Assembly (NCBI RefSeq): GCF_014279995.1 | Contig: NZ_CP047935.1 | Span: forward strand, 2,067,494 to 2,131,493 | Length of the DNA: 64,000 bases | Source of the DNA: Synechococcus sp. BIOS-E4-1 | Lineage (GTDB): Bacteria; Cyanobacteriota; Cyanobacteriia; PCC-6307; Cyanobiaceae | Direction: 5' to 3' | Part shown: positions 18,087 through 27,150 of the stretch, piece after piece | Position numbering within the stretch: the stretch's first letter is position 1 | How the letters are laid out: each line of letters starts with the position of its first letter | The notes under the pieces: model-generated | Database searches by the model: none | Told to the model about the DNA's origin: nothing | The model's input: the letters and a program-made list of their open reading frames with translations, nothing else | Made by a program: the position numbers and the translations under genes

Positions 18087-19238
18087 GTGAGTTCAGAGGC
18101 TTCGCTCATCCTCGGCATCACGATCGGTGTTGTGAGCGGTTGGGTTTTGCACAACCGCTTCAATCTGCGCACCGGTGCCCGACGGCATACAGCTCAGATC
18201 TCTCCGGTTTTGTCCGGTCACTCGCTGAGTACAGCTCAACTTCTGGCCTGGATCGATGCAGCCACCCAAGGGTGGCTGGTGCTCACACCGGATCTGACGA
18301 TCGGTTTCATCAACTCAAGAGCGGAACGTTTGCTGCAGTTCTCCAGCAATCTGCTCGTACGAGGACAGGCCCTCGAGGATGTTGTGACCGTGCCTCAGCT
18401 TGAAGAGGCAATCGTGAGCGTCCGCTATCAACAACGGCCGCAACGCTGTGAATGGGAACAGCAAGGTGTGCCTCTCGAAGCCATCGTTCTGCCCGGCTCG
18501 GACGAATGGTTGCTGGTGCTCCTCCAGAACAGACAATCCCTGGAAGCACAGCAGGCCCAACAGGAACGCTGGGTAAGTGATGTTGCCCATGAACTGAAGA
18601 CCCCACTCACGGCTCTGATGCTTGTGAGCGATCGGCTGGAAACAGCAGTGTCCGCTGATGACGGCATTCTTGTGGAGCGTCTGCAGAAGGAACTGAGACG
18701 CCTGCAACTGATGGTGGAGGATTTGCTAGAGCTCTCAAGGCTGGAGAACATCCTTCCTCACGAGCAGGGGAGCTACTCACCAGTCATCCTTGAAGAGCTG
18801 ATAGAGGCCGCCTGGAACAGCATCCGTCCGCTAGCAGATCAGCGAGAGGTCACACTCTCCCTCAACACCGGAGAGCCAGGACCACTTCTGGGAGATCAAC
18901 GCCGCTTGCATCGTGCCATCCTCAACTTGCTGGACAACGCCTTGCGCTTCTCTCCTCAGGGAAGCGCCGTTGACGTGAAGATCCTCCCCAGTGGTGCATG
19001 GTGGCTTGTCTGTATCCGGGACCATGGCCCTGGGCTGAGTGAGAGCGATCTCACCAACATGTTCCAGCGCTTCTACCGCGGCGACCCCTCCCGTGCCCGT
19101 TCCAGCCAAAGCGGCAGCGGCCTGGGACTGGCCATCGTCCAACAGATTGCGGTGAACCATGGAGGACGGGTTCAGGCCCGTAATCACCCTGACGGAGGCA
19201 CATCGATTGAACTGTTGCTACCGCGCGGTGACCACTGA
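18087..19238 (+). CDS. phoR: Sensor histidine kinase, PhoR/SphS-like
   Basis: 383 residues. One N-terminal hydrophobic segment (LILGITIGVVSGWVLH) is followed by a PAS-like region around 60-145 (WLVLTPDLTIGFINSRAERL). The dimerisation box carries phospho-acceptor His168 (VSDVAHELKTPLTAL). The catalytic domain has N (LHRAILNLLDNALRFSPQG), G1 (IRDHGPGL) and G2 (GSGLGLAIVQQI) boxes. The layout matches SphS/PhoR, phosphate-starvation sensors without a large periplasmic domain. GTG start 5 bp after the regulator. The cognate pairing is near certain, the signal less so. Confidence 0.78.
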   Translation: MSSEASLILGITIGVVSGWVLHNRFNLRTGARRHTAQISPVLSGHSLSTAQLLAWIDAATQGWLVLTPDLTIGFINSRAERLLQFSSNLLVRGQALEDVVTVPQLEEAIVSVRYQQRPQRCEWEQQGVPLEAIVLPGSDEWLLVLLQNRQSLEAQQAQQERWVSDVAHELKTPLTALMLVSDRLETAVSADDGILVERLQKELRRLQLMVEDLLELSRLENILPHEQGSYSPVILEELIEAAWNSIRPLADQREVTLSLNTGEPGPLLGDQRRLHRAILNLLDNALRFSPQGSAVDVKILPSGAWWLVCIRDHGPGLSESDLTNMFQRFYRGDPSRARSSQSGSGLGLAIVQQIAVNHGGRVQARNHPDGGTSIELLLPRGDH

Positions 19239-19254
19239 GACAAAACCGAGCTGA

Positions 19255-19983
19255 ATGCGCCAGCGACTTCAGAAACTGATGTCCGCCGCTGGGCACTGCT
19301 CACGACGCCAGGCAGAAAACCTGCTGCGGCAGGGCCGGGTCGAAGTGAACGGAACGATGGCAGAACTCGGTGATCAGGCTGATCCCGAAACGGATCTGAT
19401 CTGTGTGGATGGGACGCCGTTAACCAAGATGACTGCAGAGCGGGTCCTGCTGCTCAACAAACCTCCTGGTGTAATCAGCAGCTGCCATGACCCTCAGGGT
19501 CGCGAGACCGTGCTGGACCTGATTCCTGCCGAGCTCCGGCGAGGACTGCATCCGGTAGGGCGACTGGATGCCGACAGCCGTGGAGCTTTGTTACTCAGCA
19601 ACCAGGGAGAGCTCACCCTCAAGCTCACACACCCCCGCTATGCCCATAGCAAGACCTACAGGGTGACAGTGACCGGGACACCGGATCAGTCGAAGCTGGA
19701 ACAATGGCGACAAGGCATGGAACTGGATGGCTCTCGAACCCTCCCGGCCAGCGTGAAACTCCTCCACAGCAAGCGTGGATACAGCACTCTGGAAGTCATT
19801 CTGCGAGAAGGACGCAACCGACAGATCCGCAGGATTGTCTCGCTGCTCGGTCATTCCGTTCTGGACCTACAGCGGGTTGCAATCGGCGGTCTGGCGCTTG
19901 GATCCACTGAAGAAGGATGCTGGCGCAAGCTATCCAGGCAAGAATGGCGAAGCCTGATCAGCTCTCAGGCAGGTGAGGCATAA
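19255..19983 (+). CDS. Pseudouridine synthase, RsuA/RluB family
   Basis: 242-residue rRNA pseudouridine synthase. An N-terminal S4 RNA-binding domain (RLQKLMSAAGHCSRRQAENL, then LLRQGRVEVNG) leads to the catalytic core, with the family Asp in HPVGRLDADSRGALLLS. The C-terminal motif LREGRNRQIRRIVSLLGHSV is typical of the RsuA/RluB/RluE/RluF group. In cyanobacteria the single member most likely acts on 23S rRNA as RluB, but 16S cannot be excluded. It follows the histidine kinase by 16 bp and precedes the RodZ-like gene by 7 bp. Confidence 0.88.
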   Translation: MRQRLQKLMSAAGHCSRRQAENLLRQGRVEVNGTMAELGDQADPETDLICVDGTPLTKMTAERVLLLNKPPGVISSCHDPQGRETVLDLIPAELRRGLHPVGRLDADSRGALLLSNQGELTLKLTHPRYAHSKTYRVTVTGTPDQSKLEQWRQGMELDGSRTLPASVKLLHSKRGYSTLEVILREGRNRQIRRIVSLLGHSVLDLQRVAIGGLALGSTEEGCWRKLSRQEWRSLISSQAGEA

Positions 19984-19990
19984 ATCGGCC

Positions 19991-20854
19991 ATGGCTTTGT
20001 ACAAACGTTCCTTCCCATGGCGCTGGCGAAGAAGACGTCAGAGTGAAGACACTGCAACAGATCAAGCGGTCACAGCAGTCCCACTGATCGAGGCTGGGCA
20101 ACGTCTGAGACAGCACCGTGAACAACGAGGGCTGAGCCTGAGAGATCTGTCTCGGGAGGTGCGCATCACCACACCGGTTCTGGAAGCTCTGGAACGGGGC
20201 TGGGCAGACCGCCTACCGGAACCGGCTTACCTGGTGGCCATGCTGCACCGACTGGAGCAGTACTTCCAGCTCGAGCCCAACAGCCTGAGCGGAGCACTGC
20301 CTGAAGACTGTTTTCAACAGCGACTGCCCCAGGATCTGCGGCGGACACGCTTCACTCTGGGAAGCATCGACATCTTCACCACCTGGCAGGGGAGCCTCGT
20401 CTACATCGTTGTGATCAGCGTGTCGCTGCTCGCGTTGAATCAACAGCAACGACAGCTGGCAATCGATAACACCAAGTCCTTCACTCCTGTTCCACTGAAT
20501 CTTCAGCAGGACTCCGATGCGCTCCTGCAAGGCCTGCGCCCGCTTGCTGAGCTCAGGTCGCAACAAACGGCTGACTCCGTTGCAAAGCTTCTGGACAACC
20601 AACCGCTGCCGGGGGTGCTTGAGGTCACCCTGAAGCAACCGAGCACCCTGACGCTCAGCAGTGAAGGAGGCGATCGCAGTTCTCTCAAAGGAGCAACCGG
20701 CACCCTCACCCTTCAGCTGCTGCCACCTCTTCAGCTCAGCGTTCAACCGGCACCCGCTGCAGGAGATGTTCGCTGGGACGGGCTCCCCCAAAAGGCGCAG
20801 AACGATCAGCCCGGGATCTATCGCCTTGACCAGACTTCAGCACGCAATCCATAG
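19991..20854 (+). CDS. RodZ-like helix-turn-helix membrane protein
   Basis: 287 residues from ATG 19991, chosen because it follows the previous stop; an upstream ATG at 19973 overlaps that gene. The N-terminal HTH_25 domain (GQRLRQHREQRGLSLRDLSR, then EVRITTPVLEALERGW) matches the cytoskeletal protein RodZ. A single transmembrane segment (LVYIVVISVSLLAL) follows near residue 135. A variable, presumably periplasmic C-terminal domain of about 140 residues follows. RodZ anchors MreB and governs rod shape; whether this one does so is inference. Its 3' end overlaps convergent malQ by 37 bp. Confidence 0.75.
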   Translation: MALYKRSFPWRWRRRRQSEDTATDQAVTAVPLIEAGQRLRQHREQRGLSLRDLSREVRITTPVLEALERGWADRLPEPAYLVAMLHRLEQYFQLEPNSLSGALPEDCFQQRLPQDLRRTRFTLGSIDIFTTWQGSLVYIVVISVSLLALNQQQRQLAIDNTKSFTPVPLNLQQDSDALLQGLRPLAELRSQQTADSVAKLLDNQPLPGVLEVTLKQPSTLTLSSEGGDRSSLKGATGTLTLQLLPPLQLSVQPAPAAGDVRWDGLPQKAQNDQPGIYRLDQTSARNP

Positions 20855-22332
20855 CCCTGAAGTGCTCCATCCAGCGAATCGTCAAACACTGGTAGACGCC
20901 AACTCCAGTTGCCTCCGACCGTTCCGGGGGTGTTGAAGCGGGCGGCATCATCCAGGTGCAGCAGGTCCTGCAGTGGTGCGATCACCAACTGAGCCGTTGA
21001 AGCCATGCCCAGCTCCAGCAGCTGCCAGCCGGGGGCCTCAACTGGGCCATCAAGGCAACTGGCAAAGCGAGCACGGGAGTCGCCATCAAGCCGTTGCCAC
21101 CAACCCAGGCTTGTTGGATTATCGTGAGTTCCTGAATAGACCGCCCATCCGGTGCCATGGATATTGGACGGCAGGTAAGGGTTCCGGGGATTGCCATCAA
21201 AAGCGAACTGCAGCACCTTCATTCCAGGTAGATGAAAATGATCACGCAGCTGCTCCACATCAGGAGTGATCACCCCCAGGTCCTCGGCCACCAGCGGTAA
21301 GCGGCCTCCCGCATCCCGACGCAGACAGCTGAGCAACTCACGACCAGGAGATCGTCGCCAAGCTCCGTTGATGGCCGTGGACTCCCCACCGGGAACAGAC
21401 CAGTAGGACGCCAACGCACGGAAATGATCCAGTCTCAGTCGGTCGGCGAGCTGCCACTGACGCCGCAGACGATCCCTCCACCAGCGAAATCCTGTGCTGC
21501 GGTGCCGGGGCCAGCTGTAAACCGGCGTTCCCCACAGCTGTCCTGTCGCGGAGAAATAGTCAGGCGGAACCCCACTTTGTTCTCGCAGCCTTCCATCCGC
21601 GGCAATGGAAAACAATGCGCGATGGCTCCAGACATCAGCGCTGTCTCGGGCCACATAAAAGGGAAGATCCCCGAGAATCTCCACATCGAGTTCACGGGCA
21701 AGCTCACGCAGCCGCATCCATTGCAGGCTCAGATGCCACTGAAGTAGCTCCTGCTCCAGAAGACGATCCTGATTGGCCTGGCGCCACTCCTCCAAAGCTC
21801 TCTGATCGTGAACAGCCAGCTCCTGAGGCCAGTCCCACCAGGGACGTCCCTCGTTTTGTTCACGCAGCACGAGGAATGCAGCGTGATCCTGAAGCCAACG
21901 GGATTGATCCCGTCGCCATCGATCAAAGGCCGCATGGTGGGAGTGCGACAGCTGGTCCCAGCAATGGCGCAATTGCCTGGCCAGAGCAGAAGCACGCCGA
22001 TCTGCGAGGGAGAAATCCAGTGAAAGACCGTCTGCCTCATCAGCGGGAAGAGCCTCCAGATCACCTGGTTGAAGAAATCCCTGATCGCTCAGATCCTTGG
22101 CATCCAGCATCCAGGGATTGATGGCAAAACTGGATGGAGAGCTGTAGGGAGACCCGGTTCCATCCGGCGGTGACAGTGGCAGCAATTGCCACACGCCGAT
22201 GCCGTGCTGGGCAAGGGCCTTGATCCAAAAGCGGGCAGGAGCTCCTAATCCTCCGCACACAGGCGAGCCTGGAAGAGCTGTCGGATGCAGGAGAACACCG
22301 ACGCGACGACGCGGCAGAGAAGCAGTTGTCAC
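20818..22332 (-). CDS. malQ: 4-alpha-glucanotransferase (amylomaltase)
   Basis: GH77 enzyme that disproportionates maltodextrins, used in glycogen turnover. Landmarks include GVLLHPTALPGSPVCGGLG, WQLLPLSPPDGTGSPYSSPS, DLPFYVARDSADVW, LRLDHFRAL (nucleophile Asp), VAEDLGVITPDV (acid/base Glu) and YSGTHDNPTSLGWW. At 504 residues it has the normal short bacterial length. GTG start. It is 33 bp downstream of bciA on the same strand and overlaps the RodZ-like gene end by 37 bp. Confidence 0.95.
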   Translation of the reverse strand: MTTASLPRRRVGVLLHPTALPGSPVCGGLGAPARFWIKALAQHGIGVWQLLPLSPPDGTGSPYSSPSSFAINPWMLDAKDLSDQGFLQPGDLEALPADEADGLSLDFSLADRRASALARQLRHCWDQLSHSHHAAFDRWRRDQSRWLQDHAAFLVLREQNEGRPWWDWPQELAVHDQRALEEWRQANQDRLLEQELLQWHLSLQWMRLRELARELDVEILGDLPFYVARDSADVWSHRALFSIAADGRLREQSGVPPDYFSATGQLWGTPVYSWPRHRSTGFRWWRDRLRRQWQLADRLRLDHFRALASYWSVPGGESTAINGAWRRSPGRELLSCLRRDAGGRLPLVAEDLGVITPDVEQLRDHFHLPGMKVLQFAFDGNPRNPYLPSNIHGTGWAVYSGTHDNPTSLGWWQRLDGDSRARFASCLDGPVEAPGWQLLELGMASTAQLVIAPLQDLLHLDDAARFNTPGTVGGNWSWRLPVFDDSLDGALQGYGLRAEVWSRR

Positions 22333-22365
22333 GCGCGACTCGCTTTGAAAGTCAACGACATGACG

Positions 22366-23418
22366 TCAGAACAGAGCAGCATCACCGAGGTCCTGGCCGT
22401 CCATCCCATCACGCACAACGCGTTCAAAAAACTGCTCCAAAGTGTCGGTGCCATAGGAGGGCGTCGCTGCACTGTCGTATTGCTGGCGCTGTTCGTCCCA
22501 GACAAGCATTGACTCTGCAGCGTAGTAGCGGCCGATCTTTCCAAATTCAGCCGTGTCTTCAAGTGAGGGAAACTTCCCGGATAGAAATTCGAGACAACCC
22601 ACAGGAAGATCCATCAATGCAATCGGCAGGGAAATCATCCAGGGTTTTTTCCCTAAAGCCTTGAACAGCAGTTCGCCCTGCTGGCGGGCACTTAAGGCCT
22701 CTCCGGGTCCTCCAATCGGCAAAATCTGGTTGACCTTGTCTTGATCAACCACACAATCACTGAGATAGGACGCCAGATCAGACTCACTGATTGGCTTGCA
22801 ACTTGCCAGCTCACCATCTCCGAACAGCACGTACGGGGCGCCCTTGCGACAACTTTCAACCTGAGCTCCCAGGCTTTTGAAAAAAGCCGTCGGGCGAACG
22901 ATGGAATATGTCACATCAGAGCCATCGCGAAGCTCCGCCTCAAGCGCAAGCTTCGCCTTCTGAAATTCCAACAGAGGTTTTTGAACGCAGATTGCTGACA
23001 AAAGAACAAAATGCGAGAGCCCTGCCTTCTTTCCCTGCCGATAGGTGTTGAGGGTGGCCTCATAATCGATGGCCCAAGAATCCTTACGTCCGCCGGTGCG
23101 TGACGCGAGGCAGCTGATCACCACATCCACCGGCTGATCGAAAACATTGCGAGCCAGTGAATCGGAATTGGTAACGTCGCCGAACCGAACCTCCGCACCA
23201 GGGAAATCCGCTTTCACACTCTCCTGACTCTGGCGGCCGCCCACACCACTGCGCTCACGGGCGAAAGCCACGACGTTGTAACCGCGCGTGATGAGCTCCT
23301 TCACCACGAAACGACCGATATACCCGGTTGCACCGAAGACCACAACGCGCACCTTGTCTGGCGGACGATGGCGGAAGTCGTCGTTCAGAAGCATGGCCAT
23401 AGGGTCGACACCTTCCAT
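22366..23418 (-). CDS. bciA: 3,8-divinyl (proto)chlorophyllide 8-vinyl reductase, BciA type
   Basis: 350-residue NAD(P)H-dependent short-chain/atypical-SDR enzyme. The Rossmann motif GATGYIGRFVVKELITRG starts near residue 29, and the body (VVISCLASRTGGRKDSWAID, then YSIVRPTAFFKSLGAQVE) resembles plant DVR/BciA. This is the enzyme that reduces the 8-vinyl group in chlorophyll synthesis. Many freshwater cyanobacteria use the unrelated BciB, while marine Synechococcus have BciA. ATG 23418 is used; another Met lies six residues later. Divergent from the LCP gene across 53 bp. Confidence 0.85.
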   Translation of the reverse strand: MEGVDPMAMLLNDDFRHRPPDKVRVVVFGATGYIGRFVVKELITRGYNVVAFARERSGVGGRQSQESVKADFPGAEVRFGDVTNSDSLARNVFDQPVDVVISCLASRTGGRKDSWAIDYEATLNTYRQGKKAGLSHFVLLSAICVQKPLLEFQKAKLALEAELRDGSDVTYSIVRPTAFFKSLGAQVESCRKGAPYVLFGDGELASCKPISESDLASYLSDCVVDQDKVNQILPIGGPGEALSARQQGELLFKALGKKPWMISLPIALMDLPVGCLEFLSGKFPSLEDTAEFGKIGRYYAAESMLVWDEQRQQYDSAATPSYGTDTLEQFFERVVRDGMDGQDLGDAALF

Positions 23419-23471
23419 TATTCGCTTAGAACCAGGCGAGACTGCGACTCAGTTCTGGAGGATCCGGCGCA

Positions 23472-24467
23472 ATGAAGGACGAGGGACCGACGGGTGATCC
23501 TTCACCAAGCCGATTGACGCGATGGTTCGGAAGCCATCCATTCAGAACCGTTCTGAGAATCGCTACTGCTGTGGCAGGGGCCAGCCTGATCGCTGGAGGT
23601 CTCGGTGTGATCTGGCCGAAACCCGACCCGATGGCGGCGGAACCGCCTTCCGCAGATGATCCAGCCAGTCTGGCGCCACTTCCAGAGCGTCCGGTCATGG
23701 TGCTGGTGGTGGGCATTGACGCAGATGGAATCAATGATCCAAACAACAAAGCCGCGCCCAAAGGCCCCGCCAATGCCGACAGCCTGATGCTCGTCCAGGT
23801 GAGCTCCAGCGAACCCGTCCAAGTGCTGCAGCTACCGACAGAACTTGCGGTGAATCTGCCCGGGCGAAAAACGCTTCAGTCGTTAGCTGATGCCTATCCG
23901 CTTGGCGGCGTGGCCCTCACAGCCGATGTAATCGCTGAAGTGGTGGGATTGAAGGAAGGGGAACCGGACCGATTTGTGGTGATGCCGCGACAGGCACTTC
24001 GCAGCCTTGTGGATGGACTGGGTGAAGTGGAAGTCACTCTCAATCAGTCTTATGAGCACAAGGACAAGGCCCAGAACTACAGCGTGAACCTGCAGGCGGG
24101 GCGGCAAACGCTCAACGGTCGCCAAGCTGAGCAACTTGCGCGTTACAGGCCTCAGCCCAAGAATGATCAAGCACGCCGCACACGACAGCAGAGTCTGTTG
24201 AAGGGAATTCACGATCAGCTGAATCAACCGAATGCCATCGCCCTCCTGCCCGCAGTGATTGGCGAGGTGAGCGCGCAGATGGAAACAGATCTCACTCCAA
24301 TTGAGATGATGAGCCTGACAGCGGCGGCACTCAGCAGCGATCAACCCCCTGTGATCAGCCAGCTGGAACTCGCCCCTCGCACAGGGCAGCAGGTGATGCG
24401 GGAACTCAAGCCGAACCAGCCACTCCCCCTCTGGCCAACACCCCCTGACGATGCTGCAGACAACTGA
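23472..24467 (+). CDS. LytR-CpsA-Psr (LCP) family protein
   Basis: 331 residues. A basic N-terminus and one transmembrane helix (TVLRIATAVAGASLIAGGLG, about 25-45) place the rest outside the cytoplasmic membrane. The LCP domain shows VLVVGIDADG, ADSLMLVQVS, LQLPTELAVNL and RYRPQPKNDQARRTRQQSLL, with the arginines that bind the polyprenyl pyrophosphate. LCP enzymes transfer polymers from the undecaprenyl carrier to the cell wall; the cyanobacterial acceptor is not known. Its end overlaps the convergent gene at 24406 by 62 bp. Confidence 0.85.
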   Translation: MKDEGPTGDPSPSRLTRWFGSHPFRTVLRIATAVAGASLIAGGLGVIWPKPDPMAAEPPSADDPASLAPLPERPVMVLVVGIDADGINDPNNKAAPKGPANADSLMLVQVSSSEPVQVLQLPTELAVNLPGRKTLQSLADAYPLGGVALTADVIAEVVGLKEGEPDRFVVMPRQALRSLVDGLGEVEVTLNQSYEHKDKAQNYSVNLQAGRQTLNGRQAEQLARYRPQPKNDQARRTRQQSLLKGIHDQLNQPNAIALLPAVIGEVSAQMETDLTPIEMMSLTAAALSSDQPPVISQLELAPRTGQQVMRELKPNQPLPLWPTPPDDAADN

Positions 24468-24936
24468 TCAGCCCTCTTGGGTCATCATCAGGGCCCTGCA
24501 GACATCCACACCAGGGGAGACCGTCATGGCGTCGTGCAGAGGCATCCCACTCACCGCCCAGTTGCACTAACCCCAGCAGAGAGAGGTTGAGAGCTCGAGC
24601 AAAAGCCACAGAAGCTGGGACAATCCCACTGAAGCGACCATCGGGTCGAGGCTGAGCCAGCATCAGAACAGGAGCTCGCCAGGCCGCGAGAGCTTCCATC
24701 CAGCTGCCTTCCCCGCTTTCATCAACACCAACATCACCGCTCAGCTTGAGCACGGTCAACGTGTTGGAATCGCTGATGTTTGCAGCCAGTTCGCGGAGAA
24801 ATGGGTGCGGTGCAAGACCGCAGCCTTCTTCCAGGAGAACGGCTCCAAACTCGGCAGCCAGGGAGCTACAGGCTGCGGACATCTGCAATTCAGGCAGAGG
24901 ACCGGCACCGGTGACGACCAGAAGGTTCTGAAACAT
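24406..24936 (-). CDS. Conserved hypothetical protein
   Basis: 176 residues from ATG 24936. It begins FQNLLVVTGAGPLPELQMSA and later has DSNTLTVLKLSGDVGVDESG, with small-residue loops after predicted beta strands, as in Rossmann- or P-loop-like folds. No nucleotide-binding motif is complete. I do not recognise the family; it looks like a picocyanobacterial hypothetical. The convergent 62-bp overlap with the LCP gene is long but both frames look coding. It is divergent from prs across 96 bp. Confidence 0.6.
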   Translation of the reverse strand: MFQNLLVVTGAGPLPELQMSAACSSLAAEFGAVLLEEGCGLAPHPFLRELAANISDSNTLTVLKLSGDVGVDESGEGSWMEALAAWRAPVLMLAQPRPDGRFSGIVPASVAFARALNLSLLGLVQLGGEWDASARRHDGLPWCGCLQGPDDDPRGLISCLQHRQGVLARGGVAGSA

Positions 24937-25032
24937 CAAGGCACGTTAAGAGGACCGATGGAGGAAATGCCCAGGGTGAATGGGACCGTGCACCTCTACG
25001 ATCGGTGCACCAGTTTCTCGTTCGCGGGCATC

Positions 25033-26028
25033 GTGACCGGATTCCTGACTGCAGCCCGCGCCGAACAGGAAAAGATTCAGCACGACACGCGGCGTCTGCG
25101 ACTTTTCACCGGAACGTCAAACCCTGCCCTTTCGCGTGAGATCGCCGCCTATCTCGGTGTACCGGATGGTCCAAGAGTCTGCAAACGCTTCGCTGACGGC
25201 GAGCTCTACGTGCAGATTCAGGAATCCATCCGTGGCTGCGACGTTTTCCTGATCCAGCCCACTTGTGCTCCCGTCAACGATCACCTGATGGAGCTGCTGA
25301 TCATGGTCGATGCCTGTCGTCGCGCATCCGCCCGTCAGGTCACCGCTGTTGTGCCTTACTACGGCTATGCAAGAGCTGACCGCAAAACGGCTGGCCGTGA
25401 GTCGATCACCGCAAAACTGACCGCCAACCTGCTGGTGACCTCCGGTGTTGACCGAGTGCTGGCGATGGATCTCCATTCCGCTCAGATCCAGGGCTACTTC
25501 GACATTCCCTGCGATCACATCTACGGCTCTCCGGTTCTTGTCGACTATTTATCCGATCAGGATCTGGGCGAGGTGGTGGTGGTGTCTCCCGACGTGGGCG
25601 GTGTCGCACGCGCCAGAGCCTTTGCCAAACAGATGAACGATGCGCCTTTGGCGATTATCGACAAACGGCGCACAGGTCACAACATGGCCGAAAGCCTCAC
25701 AGTGATTGGCGATGTCCAAAACAAGACCGCCATTCTCATCGACGACATGATCGATACCGGTGGCACAATCTGCGCCGGTGCACGCCTGCTGCGTGAGAAG
25801 GGCGCGCGTCGTGTGCTTGCCTGCGCCAGCCATGCCGTGTTCTCACCACCTGCAGCGGAGCGTCTCTCTGCAGAGGGCCTTTTTGAACAGGTGGTGGTGA
25901 CCAACTCGATTCCAATCCCTTCAGACCGTGTGTTTCCGCAGTTGCAGGTGCTCTCGGTCGCCAACATGCTGGGCGAAGCGATCTGGCGTATTCATGAGGA
26001 GAGCTCCGTCAGCTCGATGTTCCGCTAA
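25033..26028 (+). CDS. prs: Ribose-phosphate pyrophosphokinase
   Basis: Makes PRPP from ribose 5-phosphate and ATP for nucleotide, histidine and tryptophan synthesis. Signatures are complete: RFADGELYVQIQESIRGCDV, VVPYYGYARADRK, DLHSAQIQGYFDIP and the PRPP-binding loop ILIDDMIDTGGTICAGA. GTG at 25033 (VTGFLTAARAEQEKIQ) gives 331 residues, the usual cyanobacterial length. The frame stays open upstream to 24805, with an ATG at 24958, but that would add unconserved sequence. It marks the left edge of the accessory region. Confidence 0.92.
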   Translation: MTGFLTAARAEQEKIQHDTRRLRLFTGTSNPALSREIAAYLGVPDGPRVCKRFADGELYVQIQESIRGCDVFLIQPTCAPVNDHLMELLIMVDACRRASARQVTAVVPYYGYARADRKTAGRESITAKLTANLLVTSGVDRVLAMDLHSAQIQGYFDIPCDHIYGSPVLVDYLSDQDLGEVVVVSPDVGGVARARAFAKQMNDAPLAIIDKRRTGHNMAESLTVIGDVQNKTAILIDDMIDTGGTICAGARLLREKGARRVLACASHAVFSPPAAERLSAEGLFEQVVVTNSIPIPSDRVFPQLQVLSVANMLGEAIWRIHEESSVSSMFR

Positions 26029-26148
26029 ATGATGATTAGCAGAGAAGAGCAACGACTCTTCAGCTCGAATAATCGACATTCGATCAAGTTCTGACCAACT
26101 CAGCCTCATCCGCGAGAGACTGCTGAAAACCTCACTGACTCGTTGAAC

Positions 26149-27150
26149 ATGCCCCATCGCTATCGCGCCTTTGGGGCAGAGCTCAGCAGCGATTTGGTTT
26201 TACCTGAATTGACGGCCTCGGAGTCAGCAAGTGACTCACAAGTTCAAATCCAACGGGGAGATCATGAGCAATGGCCCGAACTTGACTCGAGCCCTCACAG
26301 CACTCCAACCCTGCAGTTAGCTCCTCAGGATTGGCGCCTAGAACTTGAAGGCATTGGTTGGTTTCGTGCCACTGGTGGTGAGCGTTTGGAATGGCAGCGC
26401 TGGGATGACAGCGTCAGCGATCGCGACATCCGCGCGTTTGCTGTCACCAGTGGGCTTGGAGCCCTAGCAATCCAGCGTGGTGCATTGGTTTTGCATGGAA
26501 CAGCGCTGGAGCGTGATGGTGAGGCCATCCTGCTGTTGGGACATCCAGCTGCCGGTAAGTCCACCCTGGCCTGGTCTTTGCTTCAAAACGGTTGGCGCTT
26601 ACTCAGCAGTGAGCTCGTTGCCGTGAGCCCTGATGGGTTGGTTCAGCCAGGGATGCATCAACTCAAGCTCTGGCATGACGCTGCTCTGGCTTTGGAATTG
26701 AATTGGGCGCTGCTGCCACCTGTACGAAAGGGACTTAAGCGATATGCGTTGTTAGCTGAAGATTTAGCTTGCACGCCACAGCCAGCACCATTGCGGCTGA
26801 TTTATGGCTTAAATCGCGCAAAAGAGGATTCGCGCAAGGGAGATGACGTTGAGGGAGGCGTTGAAAAGGAAAAATTATCTATCAAGGCTTCACTGAATTT
26901 CTACCAAACAACTGCCTTGATGCGTCTGCGCAACCAAGCCTTCCACGCCAGGATGTATCGAGGCATGGCCGCAGAACCGCAGCTGTTTATGCAGGCAGCT
27001 GCATTAGCGCGAACGGTGCCGTTACATGCCTTGACCGTTCCAGATGGAATCGAAGCAATGGCCGCAAGCCTCAAGGAGGTGGACCTGATGCAACCCGAAT
27101 CGATGCAACAAAGCAGAGAAGCGATAGAAAAAGACGCAAGCAATGAATGA
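26149..27150 (+). CDS. HprK-like (HPr serine kinase-related) protein
   Basis: 333 residues from ATG 26149. The N-terminal 90 residues are variable. The kinase core reads GALVLHGTALERDGEAILLL and then Walker A GHPAAGKST, with the P-loop near residue 135 in this numbering and a following basic/hydrophobic region. This is the HPr-kinase fold used in RiPP tailoring (lasso-peptide kinases) and in PqqD-linked 'HPr-rel' systems. There is no PTS here that would need HPr phosphorylation. Its 3' end overlaps the sulfotransferase by 8 bp, so they are probably one operon. Target unknown. Confidence 0.75.
   Translation: MPHRYRAFGAELSSDLVLPELTASESASDSQVQIQRGDHEQWPELDSSPHSTPTLQLAPQDWRLELEGIGWFRATGGERLEWQRWDDSVSDRDIRAFAVTSGLGALAIQRGALVLHGTALERDGEAILLLGHPAAGKSTLAWSLLQNGWRLLSSELVAVSPDGLVQPGMHQLKLWHDAALALELNWALLPPVRKGLKRYALLAEDLACTPQPAPLRLIYGLNRAKEDSRKGDDVEGGVEKEKLSIKASLNFYQTTALMRLRNQAFHARMYRGMAAEPQLFMQAAALARTVPLHALTVPDGIEAMAASLKEVDLMQPESMQQSREAIEKDASNE

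Noticed and set aside
24805-25032. Upstream extension of prs
   Set aside because: It overlaps the convergent hypothetical gene's start region and is not conserved; GTG 25033 gives the family length.
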